Origin: Leptidea sinapis
Lineage: Eukaryota > Arthropoda > Insecta > Lepidoptera > Pieridae
Length of the DNA stretch: 64,000 bases
NCBI RefSeq assembly: GCF_905404315.1
Contig: NC_066272.1
Location: 7,378,001 to 7,442,000 of the forward strand
Reading direction: 5' to 3'
Below, piece by piece: positions 22,346 to 34,740 of the stretch (the stretch's first letter is position 1; each line of letters begins with the position of its first letter). The notes beneath the pieces are model-generated. The model saw only the letters and a program-made list of their open reading frames with translations. It did no database searches and had not been told where the DNA came from. Position numbers and translations under genes: made by a program.

Positions 22346-23689
22346 AGTACGACACAATCGTATTTGTGATGTCATATATCATAAAGCATCATTACGTCAA
22401 ATTGTAAGTGCCTGTGCATAAGTTCTAATTAATAATAAACCTTTAAAAGTTGGTCATAAGGTAGGCTTTTAAAAATTTCATTGTAAGAAACTTTTTTTTT
22501 TCATTTAAATAGTAAAATTTGTTCTCAATTATAAGTTTAAGGACCATTTGCTAGTTAATGGAAAATTTTGACAATTATAAGTATCATTTATTTTAATTAA
22601 ATAAAAAAAAAATTGTTTATGATTTTTTTTTGTATTAAATTAAGATCATATTTATCAGTAATAACATATCATTGAAATAAGTATATAAGAATATACCAAA
22701 GGTTTCCTAATAAAACAAGCGAGCTATACGCAAACCAAAATTAGAACTGATCGTATTTCATAAAATAGTTTAACAAATTTCATTTATTCCATCATATACG
22801 TAAATACCGAGTGAGAATAATTTCGAATCCATTCGAAAAGTGGAAGCGATATAATATTATTGTGGTGTTGAATATTGTACAGGTAGAGCGATGCCAATTC
22901 GTCTATTCAACACACAATTCAATGTGAACTCAGTGTTAACGATCTAATATATTTCCCTGCTTTCAATTAGCCCTGCTATTGAGAAGTCCATTGTTTTCAG
23001 CTAGCTTTGATGGCCATTTTTACATCTTCCGTACAGAGCATTAACGATTGAGCTGTTTAATAATCATGATCATCATCGTATGTAATCGTCAAAGTGACAG
23101 TGACTTGAAAATATTGCGGACACGTATCAAAGGGATTTCGATTGTAGTTGCGTGCGTGTGCCATAATCACCGGTCATTCATTCACTGGAGGACACTGGAC
23201 AATGAGTGAAGCCGTACGTACTTCGCAGCGTCGTTGCAGCGTCGTTTTGTTATCCTTTTATTTACGTAGTGCGAGTAAGAAAGAAACGAAAGAAAATATA
23301 TTTATTGACGTCATTATACATTCTGATAATAGTTCTTAAAGTTATACTAATCTAATTATGATCTAATGACGCCAATGGTCGCCCAACTCAGCATAGTTGT
23401 GGTTTTGAATGAATCCACAACGCTGGTCTTCCGTGGAAACCCAGAGAGCGCTACTAACGCACAGTCCTGTCACACGAAGGTGTACAAACTATTATGTCTC
23501 TTTGAGCACAAAGCACAAAAAATAGTGAAACTCGGAAAAATAGTGAAACTCGAAAGTACGATGCAATGATTACTGAGTGGTCAAATGAAGAAACATTTAA
23601 ATTTTTAGAACTTAATCAAAACTACCCAGAAATATGGAATCTCAAACGTAAAAATAAAGTTGGTAGGTTGGTTGTTTCTATGAGGCTTA
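22346..23689. other. unassigned sequence
   Basis: No recognised element. A richer stretch at 23140-23260 (GCGTGCGTGTGCCATAATCA, CGCAGCGTCGTTGCAGCG) differs from its AT-rich surroundings. I cannot assign it to a gene. Confidence 0.35.
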
Positions 23690-24120
23690 ATTATAATATA
23701 TATATAGTTTTTTTTTATGTTGGTTACCTCAAAACTTTCGACTGGGTGAACCGATTTTGATAGTTCTTTTTTTATTTGAAAGCTGGTGCTTTCCAAGTGG
23801 TCCCATTGTAATTTGATCCAGATCAGACATTGGTATCCATGAGAAAACCATAAAAGTCTTAAATTTTGCTTTACATACGTAAAGCAAAGTGGATGATAAA
23901 TTTACGAATAACTCAATATCGCGCCAACCGATTTCGATGATTCTTTTTTTATTGGAAAGGATATACTTCAAAGATAGTTTGGTTAGGTTCTGATTACGGA
24001 ATCCATGACAAAGTAACGGAACACTGTAATCAAATTGCAAAAGTACTTACGTTCATTGCTGCATTGAAAAATTTAGTATATTAAATTCACTAAAAATCAG
24101 AAAATAAAAAAAAATTAACA
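23690..24120. repeat. J-type repeat
   Basis: TTATGTTGGTTACCTCAAAA, TTTCGACTGGGTGAACCGAT, TTTGAAAGCTGGTGCTTTCC and AAGTGGTCCCATTGTAATTT are J blocks. The fragment at 51.16 kb shares the first part. A second, weaker motif (CCGATTTCGATGATTC) recurs inside, followed by TTTTTTTATTGGAAAGG. It runs into the large hairpin element that follows. Confidence 0.6.
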
Positions 24121-24506
24121 AAAAAAACAACCGCCTTCAAAAACACTATTCCAAAACAATAGATATAATGTGCACTAAAAAAGTATAAAAATAATTGCGT
24201 ATTTTTATACAATCTAATTTATTAATCTTATTCTAGTTACGATTATTGTAATTTTTGGAATCGGTGTCATCCATGATAGGTTTGTTACTACATACATAGT
24301 TATAGATCAGATGAGCTTGAGTCGTGAGGAGGCGAGAGGCTCTCGCGGGTTGCGGCGGAAGGACACCAATTCCAAAAATTACAATAATCGTAACTAGAAT
24401 AAGATGAATTAATTAGATTGTATACGCAATTATTTTTATACTTTTTAGTGCATATTTTATCTATTGTTTTGGAATAGTGTTTTTGAAGGCGGTTGTTTTT
24501 TTTTGG
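24121..24506. repeat. foldback element: arms of about 145 bp around a 93-bp loop
   Basis: The left arm (about 24121-24268) and right arm (about 24362-24506) are near-perfect inverted copies. For example, CCGCCTTCAAAAACACTATT on the left answers AATAGTGTTTTTGAAGGCGG on the right, and ATTCTAGTTACGATTATTGT answers ACAATAATCGTAACTAGAAT. The inner ends are GGTGTC and GACACC. The loop is much richer in G and C, with GTGAGGAGGCGAGAGGCTCT. There is no coding capacity. It fits a long-TIR non-autonomous DNA element of a kind I recall as abundant in Lepidoptera. Confidence 0.85.
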
Positions 24507-26100
24507 TTTTTTTTTAATAATATTATTTAATTTATTTATATATTATTTTATATTAAAGTACCCAAATATTACAAGTTATTCTTGACTGTTTCTTTCACTA
24601 AGTTTTTCACAAATTCAACACGTGTTTCGACTCGGAGAATTCTGGAACCAGACCTAGTCTCGAATCAACATCTGCAGAAGATACATCGTGTACCTGTAGT
24701 CATTTAAGATAACATAGATTGGATAAGATTAATTACTTTTTAAATAAGTTTCTTAATTTTTTTCCAGCGGGAATTGATTGTTTCAAGTATCTGAATGATA
24801 CCGTAATTTACTTAAATTTTTATGTTAGTATTTGTTACTCTAAGCAAGTATATATTAACTAGACTATCAGCGTTGAGCCACGGATGGGCTTCTTAAGAAG
24901 TTATAATTAATAACACAATTAGATTATAAGTTTTCTAACAATGGTAATAGTAATAGTCGTCTGAAAATTAACGTTTTTTTTTTTTAAGATTTACGAGTCA
25001 ACATTTTCCTCAGGCATTCTGCATAGATTTTACTTACATGTCACTCTGTTACCAGTGCAACACAGATGGATCTATCCTATTTAAATATATTATAGTTAAT
25101 TTATTTACAGATGTATTGTATATTACAAATTTAATGTTCATTTGTTTGTAATAATTGTGTTTTGGCTTCACTATAGTAATAATTAAGCCACAAACTAACA
25201 ATTATTACAGTCTGTAGGGAACTCATCTCAACGTATTTTTCCTACTGTCTGGCTGCAATTATTCCTACTCATGAGTCAGATAAAAAATCAATCCTATCAA
25301 ATAAAGTCCGATATCTTTGTTAGGATCATTCACAAAAAATTTGGTTAAGGTAGTAAAAATTTAATCACTAGTTATAATTTGTTTCAATTTTATTGCCGCA
25401 ACAGCGTTTAGGATTATAAAATTGAATGATTGTCACATTTGAAATCAGTAAATCACTATACACTACTCAAGGTTTTATGTTAATTTATTTTTAGGTTTAG
25501 GTATTTTTGTATTTAAACAGATTTTTTCTTCCTTTATCAGTTATCTTTTCTTTATAATACGAATAGAATTGATTTTTTTGGAATTTTTTTCCTCATAGCT
25601 GCATACATAATAAACAGAGATGTATTATTGCTAAGATACAGTATAAATAGGTCAGCTGGGCTACTCTCTAAGTAATTGCAATGGCCATTTCATTTCTTGC
25701 ATTTACGCACAGGCGATACAGCCAAACCACATCCATTTCGTGATTATACTTTAGCACCCACTGTTGGAAGCTTATAACGTAATGTACGTTATAAGATCTT
25801 AATGGCTTGACAGTGTTGCAAACATAAACTTTTTATTCCTTTACTGTGGACTTAACCGGAAGAGACAAAAAGTTGTGAACATTATTTTTATATTAAGCGA
25901 AATGGTACAAGTGTTTTCATCGATTATTTTTCAAACATTGTCTATCTATTTTACTTTCACTGGTGTCCCATGGGTGGCAGTTAGGTCTTACTATTAGCTG
26001 GTGATCTTCATTGTCTTCTTAGATAAAAAAAAATATTGTAGTTTTTAGAGAAAGTTCAATCAAAGCAATAATAAATAATTCATATATATTTATATGACAC
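24507..26100. other. unassigned AT-rich sequence
   Basis: Only a perfect 11-bp hairpin at 25771-25795 (CTTATAACGTA, loop ATG) stands out. Confidence 0.4.
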
Positions 26101-26102
26101 TA

Positions 26103-26217
26103 ACGGCCGTTTTCAATAACGTATCTCATGTTACGGATATATTGCTGTCACTGTTTTAAAACAAAATCTTATCTATCTATCGTTATGTCCAATATAGTTA
26201 TACGGCCGTTTTCAATA
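26103..26217. repeat. pair of direct repeats ACGGCCGTTTTCAATA
   Basis: ACGGCCGTTTTCAATA begins at 26103 and 26202, 99 bp apart. The spacer has AACGTATCTCATGTTACGGA and a CTATCTATCGTTATG block. It looks like the start of a second unit of a short dispersed repeat. Confidence 0.55.
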
Positions 26218-26889
26218 AAACGAATATAGTATTGTTTTGAAAGACAACAACATGGCACTTACTTTGTGATTTAGATGTTTGATTATTTCTTAGGTATTTC
26301 ATTTGGGTTTAAGACCCAATTTAATACTTAGATAATGGATTATATCTACGGAAATATAATGAAATAATTTCGTCACTAATATCCTTTTACAATGCGACGA
26401 GTTCTAGTAAAATGTTAGGGTTGGAAGGGAAGGGTTAGCTAGGAACTTGATAGGAAAACATTTACCATCACCTCTCCATCGTTATTTCTTCATCATCTCC
26501 AGGTCAGTATATGTGTCATGTAGTAACTCTTCAACTTTCATACAAACACCGATCTCGACTCCCAGATATATACGTGAAACCGAGTACGCGATCCAAGTAA
26601 GCGAATCCTTGAACGAAACATAGGAAACCAAAACCGACATACGACGAACCTTGTCAAACATATAAACGAACACAAGCCTTGACTTTGATTTAAGAACTTA
26701 AAAAGTATATAGTTACAAGTATAAGTACCATTTATTTTTAAATAATTTTAGCTTAGTCAATGATATCATATCCAAAGTAAGCTTACCGACCTATCCGTGG
26801 TAAGAGTCATCAGTTCTACCTATTGTGGTATCAATATTTCCTGTACCGCTATTATTAAATGATAAATAGGCTTCTTTATAAAGTCTTCA

Positions 26890-27245
26890 TCATTATTTTC
26901 ATCATTTCAGCCGTAAGTCGTCCACTGCTGGACAAAGTCCTTCCACAATACCATGACGATCGGTCCTGCGGCACCCTCATCCAAGTAATTTCGGCGATCT
27001 TTACTATATCTTGTGGGGGGCCTACCAACACTAGGTCTTCTAGTACGTGGTCGCGATTCGAGGACTTTACTGTCCCAACAGCCATCTATTCGTCGAGCTA
27101 TGTGCCCTGTCTACTGCCACTTCAGTTTCGCAACCATCTGGGCTATTTTGGTTACTTTGGTTCTCCTATCTCCTCAATTCTGGTTCGATCTCGCTGGGAA
27201 ACTCCTAGCATAGCCCTCTGAGCGACAATGAACCTCCTCATAAGA
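26890..27245 (-). pseudogene. RTE-clade LINE, C-terminus and 3' end
   Basis: The minus-strand order follows the RTE C-terminus: MRR.IVAQRAMLGVS, then RD.T.IEEIG, degenerate WLRN/GSRQG, VGPPQDIVKIAEITWMR and the PQDRSSWYC/SSSGRLTAEM tail. It ends in a run of ATGATGAAAATAATG. It is the same family as 45.7 and 50.2 kb (shared AAGATCGCC, TTGGATGAGG, GACCGATCGTCATG). The RT core is absent and stops interrupt every frame. Confidence 0.82.
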
Positions 27246-28374
27246 ACGAAAGGACGAAGAAGAAGTATAAAAGTCTTAACTACATTAAAAAGGAAATAAT
27301 TATATTAAAATTCTGAATAAAATGCTATATAAGTTGAAATAAAAATGACAAATATCAGATGTCAAAATACCTGAGAACTTTGAGATATAGTTTCAAAGAA
27401 CCTGCTATAGAAATATGTCATGTGCGCCTTGTTTCCGACGATCCATCTTTCATGTTCCCCGAGTGAGAGTTTTAACACCTGCGTCGACCAACTACACAGT
27501 CCGTAGACTCACCTCGTGAATGAAAATTTGTGAAGAGATATACAAAAGGACCACGTGCCTATTATCTTGGACTAAAGTCTAACTGTGAGCTCCTTTAAAC
27601 AAAATATTCACTAGAATCTAGATAATATTATGGTTATAATATTTAGAAATAATAACTTATAAAGTACGTGAATTCTATCAATAGAAGTCCTAAATAAGGT
27701 AATCACAATATATTATAGCACACCAATTTCTTAAAAAGCTCTGCTAAAAAGCAGCGACATCGTCTCCATTTACTAGTGCAATCTCAGTTTCAATTTTATT
27801 GCTGCCACATACACATTATAGGTACTAAATAAATATACATTTGAGTAAAACAACTGCTTCAAAAAACATGTTAAGCAAACTGTATAAAATGCAGCTCAAC
27901 TGTCTCATATATAATATAATAACAATAAATTTTATTTAAGAGACGACCAAATTAGTGTCCTACGAATCCTCGTGGAGACAGACGATATCGCCAAATTCAT
28001 CTGTTGGCCCGACTTTGTCAAAGATCTCCTTTCCTCCAATCTTTTCCATTCCTCTCTGTTTCTTGCGTGTCTAATTCATTTCATCCCTGCTATTTTTTAA
28101 ATTCGTCTTCCCATCTTAAAATATTGTCAATATAATTTAATTTATCTTAAATATAGTTCTTCGAACATAGGTACTTTTAAAAGGTGTTATTTCAGGTCTA
28201 TAAATACACAAGACCCAAATGACCTAAAACAATACGTTATTGAAAATACTTTATTGTTTGTTCGATGTTCTGATAAAAGAACATTTTTAAACTGAAACGA
28301 TTTTTTTTGCTTTCTGTTATCGTATCGTATTGTATCTGCTAGTCAGATACGAATGAATACATAATATTGCATCA
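27246..28374. other. mostly unassigned sequence
   Basis: At about 27960-28060 the minus strand reads ARNREEWKRLEERRSLTK, reminiscent of a LINE C-terminus, but the piece is too short to name. Nothing else is seen. Confidence 0.35.
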
Positions 28375-28745
28375 ACCTATATATATTTATTTATTTATAA
28401 GTATCCTTACACAAACAATGAATTCAAGCTCTAAGGATTGGTGCATCCAATATACGATAATTTATATTTATACAGTTTATTCCTTATTATTTCTTATAAA
28501 ATATTTAATATTATTTAAACACGATTGGAAGCAGCACCTTAAACTAATTTGTTATGTATATTATAGCCATTTTAAAATACTCTATTTGATTGAAAAAATG
28601 GCCGATGAGTTTCTTGTATGTTCTTCTAATTATCTCTGCTTTTTTCAAACATATGGTAGATTCAGTAATTTAAAGTAAATATTTATAGTGGAGAAATTGC
28701 ATCTTTTTTAAACAATCTTTGGTAAATAAAGTTAATTTGACTTTG
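28375..28745 (+). repeat. LINE family LD, 3' end
   Basis: Aligns along its length with 29010-29375. Shared blocks are ATCCTTACACAA, GATGCATCC or its variant, TAATTTATA.TTATACAG, CTAATTTGTTAT, TATTTGAT and GATTCAGTAATTTAAA. It ends AATAAAGTTAATTTGACTTT. A LINE polyadenylation tail of this simple GACTTT type is familiar from lepidopteran LINEs. Confidence 0.65.
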
Positions 28746-29009
28746 GCTATATATGATAGCTAGATATTTAGGTAATTATTATCTAGCATTAAGCTAGACA
28801 ACTCAGCTAGACTTAAATATTGACTGATTGTTTTGAATCAAGTCTGAAACAAGTGCTCCTGAACTGCAGCTATATTGGGCGTGCACTGGCGTTCTTGTTA
28901 ACTATAGGTAGTTCTCGACGACGAGAGCGATAACTGGTACTCGCATCAACTCGTGAATGGGTTAATAAATCAATGTATTTGTTGGATGCGATTCCTTATT
29001 ATGACAGTA

Positions 29010-29375
29010 ATCATGACCGACATGTTGACGAAGCATCCTTACACAATCACAAGCTTTACGATGCATCCAAAATATAATTTATACAGTTTTTTTATTACTT
29101 TAATGAAATATTTCATATTTAAAGCGCTTTTTAACTTTGACCATATTAAGGATACAGCACCTAATGAACTAATTTGTTATTGCAGCTATAGGAAAAGACT
29201 ATTTGATTTAAAAGAGTGGCCGCTGAATTTCTTGTAATATCTTTTCACGAGCTCAACTTCTACTTCTACTACTGATAGATTCAGTAATTTAAATCAAATA
29301 ATATTTGAATTTAATAACTACTCAAGAGCAATTAGCTTATGCCTATTTGAATAAAGTTTATTTGACTTTGACTTT
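29010..29375 (+). repeat. LINE family LD, 3' end, second copy
   Basis: Contains a short C-terminal frame (FDLKEWPLNFL, stop at about 29235) and a 3' UTR ending TTTATTTGACTTTGACTTTG. It lies in the same orientation 265 bp after the first LD copy, so either two insertions or one segmental duplication is involved. Confidence 0.72.
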
Positions 29376-31104
29376 GAATGTTTTATAAAAATATTGATTG
29401 GTACTTATATTGTTGAAACCACAGCGAAACTAATATTTAAATTCACGAAAAGAAATAGTTTTAATGAATAAAGAAATAGTGTCAACGTGAATAGCGTTTG
29501 TGATTTAAATTTTCGGATCCGGGCTCAATAGTGTTAAGACTCGAAACGAATTACTCCACTCGTGCTTCAATGAATGCGTCCGGACCCGAGCTTCATCCTT
29601 TGGGAACGATAACCTTTTCATCGTCTATCTATATTATTGATATAGTTTTGCAGTCATTCGTGGAGTTAAAAAAGCATTTCTTTTGTCTCAAGTAATGATG
29701 TTCCATTATTTTCAAATTAAAGTATCTAATATACACTTCGGACCGATACCTTAATGTTTCACACATTACCTTAATACAATTCGGACCGCGATTTGCAAGA
29801 AATCGCAAAACAACTACGAAATAAAAATAAATCTAAATGTGTTTTTATTGGAAGAGTCATTATACGGCTTTATCGATCATCTGAAAACTGCGTGAAAATC
29901 AGTTTATTCATTCAAAAGGAATTTCGGTTTAAAAATGTGTATAATAGGGTTTTATTTAATTTTTATCAGACTTTTGAGCTCTAAGAGTTCAAAATAACAC
30001 AAATTATATTTTTGAGTTCGAAGAGCTTAAAATCGTCATAAGTACAATTTGAAGCATTTAGGTATGGAATTAACGAAAAGTTGCAGGGATGGCCCGGCCC
30101 TTAGTGTCAACCGTTTTCCAAATTATTTTGTTATAGATTATCTGCTTATTAAATACGACCAAATGAAAATTCAATGTATTATATTGATATCTTGTTATTT
30201 TATAGGACTTACAAATATAATAATGACACACAGCAGAAAAATAATAAAGAAAATAATAAGGACTATATAATGACTACACTTAATTTACCGGTTCGTTAAA
30301 TTTGAATGAAAATTATGTAAACGTGGGTTCTTATCACATTAGCCGCTTGCATCATAAAATTAGATTGGTACAGTGGCATATAACTTTTAAATGAATTAGC
30401 ATGCATTCTGCTGACTATGCGAATATTTCCTCATAACATTATTCGCACACATTTTGCGTAACTGTAATTGTGTTAAAAAGAGGTAAAGTTTGTGAGTTTG
30501 AAGGGATACTCTGTGGATCTACTGAGCCGATTTTGAAAATTCTGATACTAATAGAAAGCTATTTTATTTGGAAGTGTCAAAGGCTATATATTAACCCGAA
30601 AAATTACTTTTTCGTGGTAGACGTCGTAGAAATAACGGCCAAACGAAAATATTTTTTAGGAACGATGAGAGATATGTGATTGTTCTGTACTCGTACATAC
30701 CTTTTGTAGTAACATAAAGTTATATGTGCTTCAATTGTATTTAATTCGTTCGTTAATTATTTTGTATATTAATGTAAGCTACTTTTATAATTCAAACTTT
30801 AAATCAAAAAATATTTCTCTTAAACGATAATTATTATTATGTGACTTCTATTTATGGACTATATTTAAATTGTATTAATAAATCTATACTAATAAATGTA
30901 AGGTGGGTTTTTTCCTTCGGTTACACTGAACCCATCGAAATTATACTTAACCATAAATAACAGCGTGTTTCGGATAAGGTTTTACATGATAATATTATGT
31001 AGGTGACTTTATATTTTTTCTGGCTTAGAAACACCTATATATAATCTCAATAAAATAATTCAACCAATGTCATTTCATTACATAATATGGCATTTCATAC
31101 AATG
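29376..31104. other. mostly unassigned; small repeat scraps
   Basis: 29525-29605 (minus) matches 41268-41330 (plus) over GGGTCCGGAC/ATGCATTCATT. At 30480-30620 the GATCTACTGAGCCGATTTTG and AATAGAAAGCTATTTT pattern resembles a common lepidopteran short repeat. No gene is seen. Confidence 0.35.
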
Positions 31105-31160
31105 AGCGCGGGGTACTTTATTTATATGGCAAAACAACGTTTGCCGGGTCAGCACTTGTA
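31105..31160 (-). repeat. H-type repeat end
   Basis: GCAAAACAACGTTTGCCGGG and TCAGC are the reverse complement of the GCTGACCCGGCAAACGTTGT end. The body of the element probably continues leftward to about 30890. Confidence 0.6.
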
Positions 31161-31299
31161 CACAATAAAGTGAAATCACATAATTTTTTGTTTAGCTTAG
31201 TGTGGCTGGCTGAGTTTCATTATAACAATTGTTGTAATTTTGTTTTGGCAAACTATAGTGCTAATAGTTCCCTGTAGAAAAAGAGAGATACCTATAGAC

Positions 31300-31560
31300 A
31301 ACAGACGCATTGGTATATGATTGGCTCATCTAATGCCAATTGACTCTCGTGCCGGTTAATAACCAATTGTCACTGGACATCGGCAGTTGCACGCATATTG
31401 TTCATTCATCAGTGGAATAGTCGCATCGCATAAAAGTACTCGGTGTTACGCAAGTCATTCACCAAACGCTGAGAGGATTTGTGTCCTCAAACTTTAGCGC
31501 CAGGAGTTTCTAGAGGATTAGCGGGAGCTCCCAGCTTCAGACCATCTCTTCCTCAGAACC
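31300..31560 (+). promoter_or_regulatory. weak candidate core promoter
   Basis: ATTGGCTCATC near 31320, a TATA-like GCATAAAAGT at about 31428 and a TCATTC initiator-like site about 30 bp on (GTCATTCACCAAACG) are correctly spaced for an insect promoter. The stretch is less AT-rich than its surroundings and matches no repeat here. No exon can be shown, so this is only a suggestion. Confidence 0.2.
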
Positions 31561-32285
31561 AGATATGTCTGTCTATTTTTTCGCCATTACTTATTTTCAT
31601 TTTTAATAGCTTATGTTTTCCTATGCACGCGCACACGCTGATACAACAATATTTACTAATAATAAAAAAAAAACAACCTTAGGAATTTTCAAAATAAGTA
31701 GACACAAACACCTTTAAATGTAAAATAAATACTCAAAGATGTAGTATATATAACGTATAAAGCAATTTGTCAAATCAAATACTGTTTAATTTCATTATTC
31801 TGTACCGCTTATTATCAACATGAATTCAATTGAAGTGGGAGTTGACGATGTTAAAAATAACAGCTGAAACCCTCGCACCAATGTTACAACTAACCTTACA
31901 TTATTAGGACCTAATACTTAATGAAATAACTTTCAACACGCACCTGACCTGAAATAACACCTATTATGTGAGTTCGCCGTACGAAATAACTGTATTTTAA
32001 TTTTCAATTAAGTCTTTTAATTAGGATATTATTATAATATACATCATCAATAATGTTTGTGAGCCTTACAATAATATTTAAACTTGTATTTCAAGATGTT
32101 CTTCTCGTTACCTGATTTCAAGGAAATTATATAATATCCATTTATTTTATTACAACAATAATGAATATTTGTGTATGCTTCAATGATAATGCTATATATT
32201 TTGTACATCGTGAAGTAACAAAAAACATTATGATTTTAAATCACTCTGATCATTGCGTATCTGAAATAACATATTTTATCTATGT
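31561..32285. other. unassigned AT-rich sequence
   Basis: No recognised element. Confidence 0.4.
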
Positions 32286-32419
32286 TTTTTTTATGACAGT
32301 AAGGAGCGAGATGAGTAGGACGTTCAGCTGATGGTAATTGAAATGCCCTGCCCATAACAATGCAGTGCTACTCAGGATTCTTGAAAAAACCAAAAATTCA
32401 GAGCGCCACTACAATTTCG
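32286..32419 (+). repeat. N1 5' part
   Basis: Starts TTTTTTTTATGACAGTAAGG and includes ATGAGTAGGACGTTCAGCTG, AATGCCCTGCCC and both hairpin arms (TGCTACTCAGGATTC, AATTCAGAGCGCCACTAC). The rest of N1 is missing. Confidence 0.8.
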
Positions 32420-32638
32420 ATCGACTAAGGTTACATTACCTCCTTTCGGTAGTTTCGAGCAACCTGTATATATTTTAATTATCTCTTGTGAGGAATGTAT
32501 AACTTTTTGACAAATTAACTTTATCCGAAAGATTAACAATCTCGAAATTTCACCGCTTCTTAATCCAGTATAATTAAGATACTTAAAAAGATGAAGCAGT
32601 CCTATTATTAATTACTTGCAAATCATTTCAATGCTAAG

Positions 32639-32670
32639 CAAAATCTTACGTAAAATTACGTAAGATTTTG
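32639..32670. repeat. near-perfect palindrome, 15-bp arms, 2-nt loop
   Basis: CAAAATCTTACGTAA at 32639-32653 is followed by AA and then its exact complement TTACGTAAGATTTTG at 32656-32670. A third TTACGTA follows at about 32682. No function assigned. Confidence 0.75.
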
Positions 32671-32825
32671 TAAAATGTAAAATTACGTATTTTTTTAACA
32701 CCACAGTTTTAGGGAGAATGCGAAACTGCGTAAGAAAAACGTAAGGTATATAATTTGAATTTAATTATTTTAATATGGCCTAATTAAATAGTTTGAATAT
32801 ATTATGACTTATAACGGGCTACGCT

Positions 32826-33000
32826 GTTGGTGTTGCGTTGAGACGTCACTTCATTGTGTGTCTTCTTCTACCACATTCATCACGGGGAGTGTTTAACCTG
32901 ATTTCTGCCACTGAAATACATCTTTGTATGACACGCCACAAACCAGGATATTATCCCCATCATCTGGATGTTTGGCGTTCCTCAATGGTGCAGTTTTAAG
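32826..33000 (+). pseudogene. LA C-terminal fragment
   Basis: Matches the part encoding LRRDV.SLCVFY, the YH/GEC segment, TRHKPGYYPHHLDVW and the start of the RSS.VRF block, with shifts of frame. It stops where unrelated GC-richer sequence (AAGGCGAGGTTTTCCC) begins. Confidence 0.8.
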
Positions 33001-33250
33001 GCGAGGTTTTCCCAATACTTTAGGTAAAAATCGCTCGAACGTGAGATTCGATAGGCACGCTTGGACACGGGCGTCGGGCATGGCTGAGAACGAACCGAGC
33101 GATGCGGTTCAACGACCGCCGACCCGTAAGGACCGCGTAATATTTTTTAAAACTTACAGTTGCGCTAGAGTACGGAATTACTGTGATATTTTTTATGCAT
33201 TTTTGAAGTAAGTCTTTTTTTCGACGTATGAGAGAAATGTTATATTACGC

Positions 33251-33550
33251 GCAAAATTATGATTTTAACAATATGGATATCGTATCCGAGATTCTCGAGG
33301 CTGCAGAGAGCGAATTTGGTTTCATTTTTGAAATCCAAGATGGCCGCCACGCAAAATTATTTTTTCAACAATATGGGTATCGTATCCGAGGTTCTCGAAG
33401 GTGCAGAGAACTAATTTGGGATCATTTTTGAAATCCAAGATGACCGCCGCGCAAAATTATGATTTCAACAGTATGGGTTTCGTGTCCGAGGTTCTCGAGG
33501 GTGCAGAGAACGAAATTGGGATCATTTTAGAAATTCGCGATGGCCGCAAA
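33251..33550 (+). repeat. array 1 of a 100-bp tandem repeat (3 units)
   Basis: GCAAAATTAT begins units at 33251, 33351 and 33451, exactly 100 bp apart. Each unit runs through CAATATGGGTATCGTATCCG, AGGTTCTCGAGGGTGCAGAG, ATTTTTGAAATCCAAGATGG and CCGCCGCGC or a near variant. The unit is open in all three frames, which explains the long but meaningless open frames here. The same unit, inverted, forms the larger array at 34.74-35.62 kb. Confidence 0.93.
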
Positions 33551-34088
33551 ATTTATTTAATTAAAGTCTTAAATATAGTAAATATCTAGTCAGATAAGTA
33601 GGTAGGTACCTACTAAGATCTTTCTTGGTAACTACCAACCTAAATAGGAAACTATGGATACGAGTAGTATTACGCTCTCATGGAATTGGAGGAACGAGGT
33701 CTTCATTAAGACCAAGGACTAAATCCTTTCTTAAAGCGAAATGTTTTCACGAACTCCGTACCTATCATTTCGAAAGCAAAATATTTGTTGATTCTCATAA
33801 TATTATTTCGGCGTCGACGTTCTCTTCGCCGGTCTTCCCTTTCGGAAAGATCCAAAAGTAGCCAAGACAAGCTGATATTCATGTTTATGAAAAAACTTTC
33901 AACAGCCAACAACTGCAAATTACTAACTTCAGTTCAGCGACTTCTCAGACGTTCGATTTGACATAAAATCGTTTGTAACCGATTGTAAAAAGATAGCAGA
34001 ATATCACTGACACAACGATTGAAGTCCGTCTAGATGACGTGAATACGCTTTAGCGATTTCTGGATAGGATCGTTCTCGAACGTGCGAT

Positions 34089-34738
34089 TTAAATCACGTG
34101 AATACGAATCGTAGGTGAACGACAGATGTCGCTGCGATATCGCTCATGTAAAATTACGAGAATCGGGCCGCTGGCCAGGTCATCATGTAGACGCGGAGCA
34201 TCAATCAGATCTCGAATTATTTTGCATAGCATGACTAATTGATCATTCGCTCTCCTGGTTTTAAGCGAGTTGTAACTAAGGCAGCCCTGGAGAAATGCTG
34301 AAGGATACATGAATGGGTAGTATCCAAAGTTGTGTTTGTACACAAACCTGAGAAAAGTTTTTTGGACCTTTTCAAGTAGCCTGTCATAGGTGGAATAGTG
34401 GGGGTTCCAAACACATGAACTTGCTTCTAATTTACTGAATATAGAAGGCGAAAGACACATTCTGTTTTAAAATTGCGTGCATTTCTCAAGACAAATCCCA
34501 ACCGCTGGAAAGATTCCTTTGCAACGGTTGTTATATTATGATCTTTAAAGGTGACCTGTTGGTGAAATGTGACACCCAGATCTTTCATTATTAAAGTTCT
34601 GGTATGTGTAGTGTTCCCAATTGTGTAGTCAAATAAAATCGAGTATCTCAGACGTCCAAAACTCATTATGTAACATTTGGATATGTTAAATTCCATGTCA
34701 TTTGTTGTACTACATTCATGTATCACACGAAAATCTTG
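34089..34738 (-). pseudogene. Jockey-like LINE: RT C-terminal part
   Basis: Two overlapping minus frames join at about 34440. The first gives NDMEFNISKCYIMSFGRLRY, MKDLGVTFHQQVTFKDH and RLGFVLRNARNF. The second gives VQKTFLRFVYKHNFGYYPFM, FLQGCLSYNSLKTRRAN and a DLIDAPRLHDD block. This is the region after the FADD box in Jockey-type RTs (N..KC..M.F, DLGV.FD..L.F..H, then the thumb/C-terminal part). A frameshift separates the two, and the element is cut at its 5' side exactly where the 100-bp array begins. No 3' end is recognised. Confidence 0.8.
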
Positions 34739-34740
34739 TT

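Noticed and set aside
23140..23340. Possible gene start (ATG followed by a GTACGT donor-like site)
   Set aside because: The peptide is only a few codons, the splice match is weak, and nothing downstream continues it.
26482..26673. 63-codon minus frame of mixed composition
   Set aside because: More than one frame is open here, no splice sites or motif stand out, and it ends near a GACTTTGATTT tail; left unassigned.
26859..27221. 120-codon plus-strand frame
   Set aside because: Antisense of the RTE C-terminus; the minus strand carries the family motifs.
33251..33550. CRISPR-like regular spacing
   Set aside because: The units are contiguous 100-bp tandem repeats without spacers, in a eukaryotic genome.
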